Part shown: positions 1 to 6,149 of the stretch, piece by piece
Numbering within the stretch: the first letter of the stretch is position 1
Layout of the letters: every line of letters begins with the position of its first letter
Source: XN24 sp047921455
GTDB taxonomy: Bacteria; Pseudomonadota; Gammaproteobacteria; Steroidobacterales; XN24
Direction: 5' to 3'
Assembly: GCA_047921455.1 (NCBI GenBank)
Contig: JBLRWC010000006.1
Span: 1 to 64,000, forward strand
DNA: 64,000 nucleotides
Notes under the pieces: generated by a model
What the model was told of the DNA's origin: nothing
What the model saw: only the letters and a program-made list of their open reading frames with translations
Databases searched by the model: none
Position numbers and translations under genes: made by a program

Positions 1-259
1 GGACCCCCGGTGCAGGCGGTGGCGTGTCACTGGCCAGTACATGTAGCAATGCCCCAGCTTCACCCTTGCGGGTATCCGTGATTCGCCATGCGCGTCCGTC
101 GGTGCTCCGGAGAAACCCCGTGTCCCCGGGTTGCCCACCGCCCAGCGGGTAGCACACCGTGCGATTGAGCACTACGCCTCCGGGCAGCACATCGACTACC
201 GTCGCGGTGCATTCGCGCAGGTACGCATCTTCGACAAACAAGGCTTGGGTTGACTGCAT
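1..259 (-). CDS. Alanyl-tRNA editing protein, AlaX-like (N-terminal part only)
   Basis: The first 86 codons of a gene that leaves the window at base 1. The translation starts MQSTQALFVED and contains TVCYPLGGGQPGDTG near residues 37-51. This matches the TxFYPxGGGQPxDxG signature that opens the editing domain of alanyl-tRNA synthetase and of free-standing AlaX proteins, which hydrolyse Ser-tRNA(Ala) or Ala-tRNA(Pro). The zinc-binding HxxxH and CxxxH motifs would lie outside the window, so activity cannot be judged. The ATG at 259 is preceded within 9 bases by a copy of the interspersed repeat. No Shine-Dalgarno sequence is visible, so the native leader may have been displaced. The AlaX family call rests on one motif and is fairly secure; the subclass is not determined. 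Confidence 0.75.
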   Translation of the reverse strand, partial: MQSTQALFVEDAYLRECTATVVDVLPGGVVLNRTVCYPLGGGQPGDTGFLRSTDGRAWRITDTRKGEAGALLHVLASDTPPPAPGV

Positions 260-267
260 AGCGTTAC

Positions 268-295
268 GGTGCCGGAGCGTAGGTTCGTAGTTATT
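268..295 (+). repeat. 28-bp interspersed repeat, copy 1
   Basis: Starts GGTGCCGGAGCGTAGGTTCG and ends TAGTTATT. It is identical to the copy at 4461-4488 and one base different from the left arm of the hairpin at 1643. It sits 8 bases upstream of the alaX-like start codon, occupying the place where its ribosome-binding region and promoter would be. Confidence 0.85.
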
Positions 296-324
296 CAAAA
301 ATCGCGTGTGCGCATATCAAGCGG

Positions 325-789
325 TCAGTTGAGCCACCACAGGCTCAAATTCAGGAACCACGCAAAGCTGACCCAAGCGAGATAGGGCGCCATCAGCCAG
401 CTCGCCAGCCGCGATACCGCCCGGAACGACAGCAGCGTCAGCAGGATCAACAGCCAGAGGAGCGCCATTTCGACCAAGGCGATACCGAGCCAGTGCAACC
501 CAAAAAATAATGGTGTCCACAGTGCATTAAGCGCAATCTGCCCGAACCAGAGTCCGATTGGCCGGGCGCGCCAACCAGTTTCCTTCCAGACGAGCCAGGC
601 CGCTACCGACATCATGACGTAGAGCGTCGTCCAAACTGGCCCGAAGACCCAGTTTGGTGGGCTGAAAATCGGTTTCTCAAGCCCGGCATACCATTCTCCG
701 GGCGGAAAGAAATAGCCAGTGGACGCCGCAGCGAATGCGCAGGCCAGGAAAATCAACAGCGCAATGGCGCTCTGGGTCGTGGAATGCAT
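325..789 (-). CDS. tspO: TspO/MBR family tryptophan-rich sensory protein
   Basis: A 154-residue protein with five predicted membrane helices, the usual TspO length. Family hallmarks are present: the loop after helix 1 with PPGEWYAGLEKPIFSPPNWVFG (residues 29-50 region), the WxxQxxLNxLWTPLFFGLHW segment near 81-100, and a tryptophan- and asparagine-rich last helix ending NLSLWWLN. TspO proteins bind porphyrins and other hydrophobic ligands in the bacterial membrane and are linked to tetrapyrrole and stress responses. The start at 789 is chosen over the upstream in-frame ATG at 855 because it gives the normal N-terminus just before helix 1. The gene is divergent from the GNAT gene; the 244 bases between them show no clear promoter or structure. 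Confidence 0.92.
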   Translation of the reverse strand: MHSTTQSAIALLIFLACAFAAASTGYFFPPGEWYAGLEKPIFSPPNWVFGPVWTTLYVMMSVAAWLVWKETGWRARPIGLWFGQIALNALWTPLFFGLHWLGIALVEMALLWLLILLTLLSFRAVSRLASWLMAPYLAWVSFAWFLNLSLWWLN

Positions 790-1033
790 GGGTCGCACCG
801 GTATCCTCAGCGCACGGACAAACGTGGCATAAGCAAAAACAAAAACGAATGGCACTGTTCACATGAATCATACCGGCATACTGCGGGTTAATCATCGCGG
901 CGGCGGCGATTGATCACGATGCGTTGCATTGCCGAGCTCTTCGATTCCCGACCGCTAATCGGTACCCTTAAGTTCAAGGGCGGGCGTGGCTGTCGCAAGC
1001 GGCGCCTGCCGGTCGTTATCGTGGCGAAGCAGT

Positions 1034-1657
1034 ATGGCCGTGCGGATTGAGATTCAAGAACTGTCGTCGGCACACCACGCGGACGCCGCGGACCTGGCGG
1101 CGCGCGCGATGGCGGATAACCCTAATCATGTCGCCGCGTTCGGTTCGGATGCCGAGGGTCGTGTGACGTCGCTACGGCGAATGTTCACCGTCGTCCTGGG
1201 GCAACAATTGAGCAGGGGGATCGTGTTGGGGGCATTTCGCTCGGGTAAGTTGGTGGGGGTGCTCGGCATGATGCCGCCCGGGCGATGTCCTTCGGTGCTC
1301 GCTGGCAAGATGACAGCATTGTCCACCTTGTTGCTTGGCAGCGGTCTAAAAAACTCCCGGCATGTCCTCGAGTGGATGGAGGATTGGAAGGAAAGCGACG
1401 CTGAGGTAACGCACTGGCACCTCGGACCAATGGGTGTCGAGCCGCGGTGGCAGGGGCATGGAATCGGCATTGCCCTGCTACAGGAAAGCTGCCAGCGCAT
1501 CGATGAGGATTGTTGCGCTGCGTACCTTGAGAACGACAGGGTTGAGAATGTGCCGTTGTTCGAGCGCTTTGGCTTCGAGGTCGCGGATGAGCACGAGGTG
1601 CTTGGGCATCGGAACTGGTTCATGTTGCGCGATGCTGACCGCGGTGCCGGAGCGTAG
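1034..1657 (+). CDS. GNAT family N-acetyltransferase
   Basis: A 207-residue acyl-CoA-dependent N-acetyltransferase of unknown substrate. Acetyl-CoA binding motif A is visible around residues 131-150 as GPMGVEPRWQGHGIGIALL, with the R/QxxGxG/A core as QGHGIG. It is followed by the motif B region ENDRVENVPLFERFGFEV. The ATG at 1034 is preferred over a GTG at 986 because it begins the alignable fold, although its ribosome-binding site is weak. The last residues, GAGA, and the TAG stop are encoded by the left arm of the interspersed repeat at 1643-1670, so the native 3' end was probably replaced or extended by the repeat. Confidence 0.85.
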   Translation: MAVRIEIQELSSAHHADAADLAARAMADNPNHVAAFGSDAEGRVTSLRRMFTVVLGQQLSRGIVLGAFRSGKLVGVLGMMPPGRCPSVLAGKMTALSTLLLGSGLKNSRHVLEWMEDWKESDAEVTHWHLGPMGVEPRWQGHGIGIALLQESCQRIDEDCCAAYLENDRVENVPLFERFGFEVADEHEVLGHRNWFMLRDADRGAGA

Positions 1658-1720
1658 TTTCGTAGTTATTGCTTGCGCGAAGCGTAGCTCCGAATAACTA
1701 CGAAACTACGCTCCGGCACC
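1643..1720. repeat. Perfect 28-bp inverted pair of the interspersed repeat (hairpin)
   Basis: The left arm at 1643-1670 and the right arm at 1693-1720 are exact reverse complements over 28 bases, separated by a 22-base loop. The arms are the same element found singly at 268 and 4461. The hairpin lies between two convergent genes: it contains the GNAT stop codon (1655-1657) and ends 17 bases before the 3' end of the YfcC-like gene. It has no T-run of a standard intrinsic terminator, but it could still protect or end both transcripts. Confidence 0.85.
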
Positions 1721-1737
1721 AACCACCAACAGAACCC

Positions 1738-3213
1738 TCAGCTGTAGCCGATGAGGACGGCCAGGCTGATGAACGCCAGCGCGAGGGCGACGAAGATGCC
1801 GAGCAGCGGCAACACCCACCGGACCCAGGTGGCCCAATCGATCCGCGCGGCGCCGAGCACGCCCATCAAGGTGGCGGACGTCGGAATGACGAGGTTCGTC
1901 AGGCTGTCGCCGAGCTGAAAGCAGAGTACGGTGACCTGGCGCTGCAGACCCACCAGGTCGCCCAGGGGCGCCATCAGCGGCATGGTCAGCGCGGCCTGGC
2001 CGGAGCCCGACGGCACGAGAAAATTGATCAGGCTTTGCACGAAGAACATCAGCCAGGCGGAGATCAGCTCAGGGACATGAACCAGGCCCGAGGCCATGCC
2101 GTAAAGAATGGTATTCATCACGGACGGCTGGCCCGGATCGGTGCCGCCGAGCAGCAAAACCAGGCCCTTGGCCATGCCGACGACCAGCACCGCTGGCACC
2201 AGGCTGGCAGCGCCCTCGCGGAAGGCGCGCGCCTGGGCGTTGGCGCTCATCCGGTCGGGACCCGGCAGCAGATAAAGCAAGCCGACCACCAGGCCCATGG
2301 TGAAAAACTGCGCGCCGATTTCGGGGATGAAGTACTGGTGCACGGTCACGCCCCAGATCACCCAGGCGATACCCATGACGATCACGACCAGCGCCAGTGC
2401 ATCGCGGGCCGAGAAACCCGCGGACACCGCCGTTGATTCCGTGCTTTCACGGAACACACTATCGGATGCATACACCGGCGAGGATTCTGGCCGGGCATGC
2501 ACGCGTCGCGCATACCACCATACAAAACCCATGCCGACCGCGGTGAACACCAGCCACATCGCGATCCGCAGCGGCGCGCCGGAGAGGATTGGCACCTCGG
2601 CGATTCCCTGGGCAATGGCCACATTGAAGGGGTTCATCCAGCTGGTGGCAAAACCCACTCGCGCAGCGACGAACGTGACCAGCACGGCCGTAATCGAGTC
2701 GTAGCCTAACCGCACAATGATCGGCGCCAACAGGATTACGAAGGCGATGGTTTCTTCGCCCATGCCGAAAATCGCGCCGCCGAGTGAGAACAGGACAAAC
2801 AACAGCGGCAAGACCATGATCGGATCTTTTTCCGTGCGCTGGATGAGCGCGCGCACGCCACGATCCACGCAACCCGATTGCATGATGATCCCGAAGGCGC
2901 CACCGATGACCAGCAGGAATGCCATGATGCCGATCGCCGCGCTGTAGCGGCTGCCCGAGACCAGCCCCTCGAAAGGCGCATTGAGCAGGCCGACATTCTC
3001 GGGATCGGCGCGAAACAATGCGGTGCCGGGCGCCCCGGCCGCGCTGAGCGTGAAGCTGTCGAGCGACACGGGCAGCATGCGTCCATCCGCATCGAGCTCG
3101 ACCTGGAACTGGCCGGCAGGCACCACGAAACTCAGCGCCGCCAGCGCCAGGGCAAACCAGAACAGGATTACGAGCGTGTCGGGCGTACGCCGTGCGCCGG
3201 CACTATCTGTCAT
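1738..3213 (-). CDS. YfcC-family C4-dicarboxylate/basic amino acid carrier
   Basis: A 491-residue integral membrane protein with about 11-12 hydrophobic segments. Family markers are FGMGEE at residues 149-154 and NPFNVAIAQGIAEVP at 194-208, typical of the YfcC/DcuC-like carriers (ion transporter superfamily). Substrates in this family include dicarboxylates and basic amino acids, and the substrate here is not predictable. The start at 3213 is supported by an AGGAG eight bases upstream; the longer frame to 3336 runs through the promoter region of the divergent neighbour. It is divergent from the FMN hydroxyacid dehydrogenase at 3288, so uptake of a hydroxyacid or related organic acid followed by oxidation is a reasonable but unproven link. 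Confidence 0.85.
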   Translation of the reverse strand: MTDSAGARRTPDTLVILFWFALALAALSFVVPAGQFQVELDADGRMLPVSLDSFTLSAAGAPGTALFRADPENVGLLNAPFEGLVSGSRYSAAIGIMAFLLVIGGAFGIIMQSGCVDRGVRALIQRTEKDPIMVLPLLFVLFSLGGAIFGMGEETIAFVILLAPIIVRLGYDSITAVLVTFVAARVGFATSWMNPFNVAIAQGIAEVPILSGAPLRIAMWLVFTAVGMGFVWWYARRVHARPESSPVYASDSVFRESTESTAVSAGFSARDALALVVIVMGIAWVIWGVTVHQYFIPEIGAQFFTMGLVVGLLYLLPGPDRMSANAQARAFREGAASLVPAVLVVGMAKGLVLLLGGTDPGQPSVMNTILYGMASGLVHVPELISAWLMFFVQSLINFLVPSGSGQAALTMPLMAPLGDLVGLQRQVTVLCFQLGDSLTNLVIPTSATLMGVLGAARIDWATWVRWVLPLLGIFVALALAFISLAVLIGYS

Positions 3214-3287
3214 GCATGGGCTCCTGTGCGCGAACGCGCAGCATACACGGATTGGGGCGACTGTCCTTCCACGGTTAAGATGCACGC

Positions 3288-4475
3288 ATGGCGTTGTCCA
3301 GAAAGTTTTATTCCGGCCGCGATTTCCGCCGGGCAATTTCGATCCCGGAGCTGCGCGCCGTCGCGCGCCGGCGCGTACCGCATTTCGCGTTCGAATACGT
3401 GGAGTGCGGCGCCGAGGATGAACTGACGCTGCGCTGGAATCGTGCGGCCTTTGAGGCGATTCGCTTTGTGCCGCGCACCCTCGTGGACACGACTCAGCGC
3501 CAGCAGCGCACCACCTTGTTCGGCGCGGAGACCAGCAGCCCGCTGGTCATTGCGCCCACCGCCATGAACGGGATGCAGCACCGTCGCGGCGATGTGGCGT
3601 TGGCCCGGGCGGCGGCCGAGGCCGGCATTCCGTTTTGTCTCAGCACCTTCTCCAATGTCCGCCTGGAGACGCTGGCGAACGAAGTCAGCGGACGTTTGTG
3701 GATGCAGCTTTACCTGCTGGGAAATCGCAACATCGCCCGCGACATACTCGCGCGAGCCGAGCAGGCCGGTTATGAAGCGCTGGTGTTGACCACGGACGCC
3801 AATGTGTTCGGGTTCCGGGAGTGGGACCGGCGCAACTACCGCGCGCCCGGCCAGCTGACGCTGCGCAATATGCTCGATGCGGCGTGTCACCCGCGTTGGC
3901 TGGCCAACGTGATGCTGCCGGCCGGTTTCCCGCGTTTCGAGAACCTGGCGGACTTCCTGCCCCCGGAGGCGAGGAGTGCTCGGGCGGGCGTCGCACACTT
4001 GCCGCGCCTGCTGGTGCCGAACCTGGGCTGGCGTGATGTCGAGTGGTTGCGACAGGCCTGGCCGGGCAAGCTGCTGGTCAAGGGCATATTGAATGCGGAC
4101 GATGCGCGCCGTGCCGCGGAGCTTGGGTGTGAGGGCATCGTGCTGAGCAACCACGGCGGCCGGCAGCTCGACAGTTGTGTCTCGCCGCTCGAAGTGTTGC
4201 CGGAGGTCGTCGATGCGGTCGGCGAACGTTGCACGATCATGGTGGACAGCGGTTTTCGGCGCGGCGCGGACGTCGTCAAGGCGGTCGCGCTCGGCGCCAG
4301 CGCAGTCATGGTGGGGGCGGCGACCTTATATGGCCTCGCGGCGGGCGGCCAAGCCGGGGCGCGTCATGCCATCGATATCCTGGCGGGCGAGATCGACCGC
4401 GTGCTCGGCCAGTTGGGGTGTAATTCACTCGCTGACGTCGGCCCGCACCTGATCGTCAACGGTGCCGGAGCGTAG
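3288..4475 (+). CDS. FMN-dependent alpha-hydroxy-acid dehydrogenase (LldD-like)
   Basis: A 395-residue TIM-barrel flavoenzyme of the L-lactate dehydrogenase/glycolate oxidase/mandelate dehydrogenase family. It oxidises 2-hydroxy acids to 2-oxo acids, usually passing electrons to quinone or oxygen. The catalytic segment SNHGGRQLD has the active-site His at about residue 289. The FMN-binding segments are also present: APTAMNGMQH near 86-95, WMQLYLLGN near 140, and MVDSGFRRGADVVKAVALGA near 320-340. The C-terminus reads VNGAGA and then stops; GAGA and the TAG come from the interspersed repeat at 4461-4488, so the original tail has been replaced. It is divergent from the YfcC-like carrier. The precise substrate (lactate or another 2-hydroxy acid) is not determined. 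Confidence 0.9.
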   Translation: MALSRKFYSGRDFRRAISIPELRAVARRRVPHFAFEYVECGAEDELTLRWNRAAFEAIRFVPRTLVDTTQRQQRTTLFGAETSSPLVIAPTAMNGMQHRRGDVALARAAAEAGIPFCLSTFSNVRLETLANEVSGRLWMQLYLLGNRNIARDILARAEQAGYEALVLTTDANVFGFREWDRRNYRAPGQLTLRNMLDAACHPRWLANVMLPAGFPRFENLADFLPPEARSARAGVAHLPRLLVPNLGWRDVEWLRQAWPGKLLVKGILNADDARRAAELGCEGIVLSNHGGRQLDSCVSPLEVLPEVVDAVGERCTIMVDSGFRRGADVVKAVALGASAVMVGAATLYGLAAGGQAGARHAIDILAGEIDRVLGQLGCNSLADVGPHLIVNGAGA

Positions 4476-4536
4476 GTTCGTAGTTATTGCAGATGGTGCC
4501 GGAGCGTAGGTTCGTAGTTTCGTAGGTTCGTAGTTA
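4461..4536 (+). repeat. Tandem pair of the interspersed repeat, second copy expanded
   Basis: Copy at 4461-4488 is identical to the one at 268. A second copy at 4495-4536 begins the same way, but its octamer GTTCGTAG is repeated three times with one variant (GTTCGTAG, TTTCGTAG, GTTCGTAG). The first copy supplies the stop codon of the upstream dehydrogenase (4473-4475). The pair lies between two convergent genes. Confidence 0.85.
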
Positions 4537-4549
4537 AAGCCTTACGCCC

Positions 4550-5455
4550 TTATTCCGGAACCTGGAAAACGCCCTCGGCAATCGCTACGGCAGTGCCGCC
4601 GACCCGCACGGCCGTGATGGCACCGGCCATCAATTCAACCTCGATCATCAACTTGCTGGGACGGCCCATGCCGGCGCCCTGCTCGATGGTCGCCGTCAGG
4701 ATGCCCTCCTTGGCGCCAAGTCTCGGTACCAGCCAGCCGGGAAATGCGGTGGCTGCCGAGCCGGTGGCGACGTCTTCCATGATGCCCATGCCGGGCCCGA
4801 ACATGCGCGCGAGGTAGCGCGTGCCGCGCGGGCCATCCAGCGGCGCCACGAGGTAGATGTGCTCGGCCCAGGCATCCCGCAAGATATCGCGCCAGCGCGG
4901 GAGGTCGAGCTCGGCGCGTGCCAGTGTATCGGCGTCGCGCACGGGGATACACAAGTACGGCACGCCGGCGGAAATGTTCGCCGGTCCCCAGGCGCCGGCG
5001 AGTATGTCATTCGGATGCAGCGAGACGATGGCGGCGACCGCATCTGTCGGCGGCGGGCGGGGACCGACCTCCGGCAACTTGGCGGCCCACAGCCAGGCGC
5101 TTTTATGTTGTTTCTGTTGGCGGAGGCTGACGCGTACCGGTCCAATGCCCTCGCCAAACACGAACTCGGTATCGGTCCAGCCTTCCTCGGCCAGCGCGAG
5201 TGCCGCGCCGACGGTCGGATGCCCGGCGAACGGCAGTTCGCGCGTCGGGGTGAAAATCCTCAGACGATGCGTCTCGCCGCGGTTCCGGGGCGGCAGCACA
5301 AAAGCCGTTTCGGAGAGATTGAATTCGCGTGCGATGAGCTGCATTTGCGCACCGCTGAGTCCCTCGGCCTCGAGCACCAACGCAAGCGGGTTGCCGCCAT
5401 AAGCCGTGTCCGTGAACACATCGAGCACCCGATAGGGCCGCTTGTTGCGGTTCAT
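4550..5455 (-). CDS. PhzF family isomerase
   Basis: A 301-residue PhzF-fold protein, the normal length for the family. The N-terminus reads VLDVFTDTAYGGNPLALVLEA, with GNPLA at 21-25. The conserved catalytic glutamate is in FNLSETAFVLPP (Glu49). A glycine-rich GMGIMEDVATGSAATAF segment near 210-230 matches the second half of the diaminopimelate-epimerase-like fold. In phenazine producers PhzF isomerises trans-2,3-dihydro-3-hydroxyanthranilate. No phenazine genes are present here, and most PhzF-like proteins have unassigned substrates. The start overlaps the stop of the upstream small membrane gene by four bases, indicating one transcript. Confidence 0.9.
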   Translation of the reverse strand: MNRNKRPYRVLDVFTDTAYGGNPLALVLEAEGLSGAQMQLIAREFNLSETAFVLPPRNRGETHRLRIFTPTRELPFAGHPTVGAALALAEEGWTDTEFVFGEGIGPVRVSLRQQKQHKSAWLWAAKLPEVGPRPPPTDAVAAIVSLHPNDILAGAWGPANISAGVPYLCIPVRDADTLARAELDLPRWRDILRDAWAEHIYLVAPLDGPRGTRYLARMFGPGMGIMEDVATGSAATAFPGWLVPRLGAKEGILTATIEQGAGMGRPSKLMIEVELMAGAITAVRVGGTAVAIAEGVFQVPE

Positions 5456-5727
5456 GCACGGGGCCTCTTGCCGCCATGGCCGGCATCATGCTCATGACGG
5501 TGGCGGCGCCGGCGCAACAACCAAAGCGGCACGGCCAGCATCACCAGGCTACCGGTGATTACCAGCACGATGCCGATGCCGGGAAATTCCAGGGCAGCCG
5601 GCACCAGTTGCGGCCCGACCTGCAGCAGCTCAAGCACGCCGATCGCAACCAGCACGGCACCAATCGCGTCCAGGATGAGCAAACTGCGCGGGATGCGCTG
5701 CTTGTGCAGGTCGATGGTGTGTTTCAT
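5452..5727 (-). CDS. Small two-helix membrane protein, unknown function
   Basis: A 91-residue protein with two hydrophobic helices (about residues 14-37 and 46-69) and a very basic, histidine-rich C-terminus (RRRRHRHEHDAGHGGKRPR), expected to be cytoplasmic under the positive-inside rule. No recognised domain. Its start codon overlaps the stop of the FAD-fold remnant upstream (ATGA), and its stop overlaps phzF (ATGA), so the three frames form one coupled unit. Confidence 0.65.
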   Translation of the reverse strand: MKHTIDLHKQRIPRSLLILDAIGAVLVAIGVLELLQVGPQLVPAALEFPGIGIVLVITGSLVMLAVPLWLLRRRRHRHEHDAGHGGKRPRA

Positions 5728-5828
5728 GAGCGCGCCTCGAGAACCACGCGGGTCTTAGCAGGCCGCACCGCGGCGACGCTGCCGCCGAAACCGCGGCCGA
5801 CGATCAATACTTCGTGAACCCAGGCCAT
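5724..5828 (-). pseudogene. Remnant of an FAD-dependent (GMC/cholesterol-oxidase type) oxidoreductase
   Basis: A 34-codon frame that begins MAWVHEVLIVGRGFGGSV and ends TRVVLEARS before TGA. The pattern VLIVGxGFGGSVAA...VVLEA is the beta-alpha-beta ADP-binding unit that opens GMC-type and cholesterol-oxidase-type flavoproteins. Everything after the first Rossmann unit is missing, so it cannot be an active enzyme. Its stop overlaps the next start (ATGA), which suggests an in-frame deletion that left coupling intact or a coincidental junction. It is too short to be certain, but the motif is specific. Confidence 0.45.
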
Positions 5829-5882
5829 CGCCACCCCGTTGTCAAACTAGTCATCCCAACTCACCGAATAAGATGAAGAATA

Positions 5883-5898
5883 TACGCGAATATGCGTA
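5883..5898. promoter_or_regulatory. Palindrome upstream of the paralog array (possible operator)
   Basis: TACGC at 5883-5887 is the inverse complement of GCGTA at 5894-5898, around an AT-rich 6-base centre (GAATAT). It lies in the only AT-rich patch before the array, about 95 bases upstream of the first coding frame. A TAGAAT overlaps its right edge and could serve as a -10 element, but no convincing -35 is seen. Confidence 0.3.
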
Positions 5899-5993
5899 GA
5901 ATCAGGCTGCAGCTATTTCCGGATGCGCCAGCAAGGTGCTTGCAGGGCCGGCAAGAGCCCGCGGAAAGCAAACCACTGGGCCGGGGGGGAAGT

Positions 5994-6149
5994 GTGGCGA
6001 CAGAATTATTCGGCCCATTCAAGCGCCGCGACGTGCCTCGTGTTGGTGTCGGCACCGGCACCGGCATCGGCATCACCCACGCGGTCGTCGCCTGGTTGGC
6101 CCGGCCGGCTACCGATCCGCCAATGATCAACACCGGGTCGAGCCAATGA
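5994..6149 (+). pseudogene. Truncated array member: N-terminal membrane motif only
   Basis: A 51-residue frame starting at GTG after a purine-rich GGGGGGA. It reads VATELFGPFKRRDVPRV, then a glycine/threonine-rich stretch, then VVAWL. This is a degraded version of the family N-terminus (SLFAELKRRNVFRV...VVAWL). The insertion between the two halves comes from repeated GGCACC/GGCATC hexamers around 6046-6073. The frame ends with TGA overlapping the ATG of the next gene (ATGA at 6146-6149), the same junction used throughout the array. It could be a relic of an upstream copy or a short leader that couples translation into copy 1. Confidence 0.5.

Noticed and set aside
1669..2436. Gln/His/Arg-rich plus-strand frame opposite the YfcC-like carrier.
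   Set aside because: The composition is typical of an antisense reading of a hydrophobic membrane protein gene; it begins inside the repeat hairpin.
5921..6000. GC-rich leader with AACCACTGGGCC and GGGGAAG-like stretches suggestive of a cobalamin riboswitch.
   Set aside because: No B12 box or GAGGGAA/GCGGGAGCCCGC core is present, and the downstream genes have no link to cobalamin.
5936..6145. In-frame upstream extension of array copy 1 with a His/Arg-rich segment.
   Set aside because: The family N-terminus begins at 6146 with an ATGA junction. The extension is the out-of-frame reading of the hexamer repeat and lacks any family similarity.
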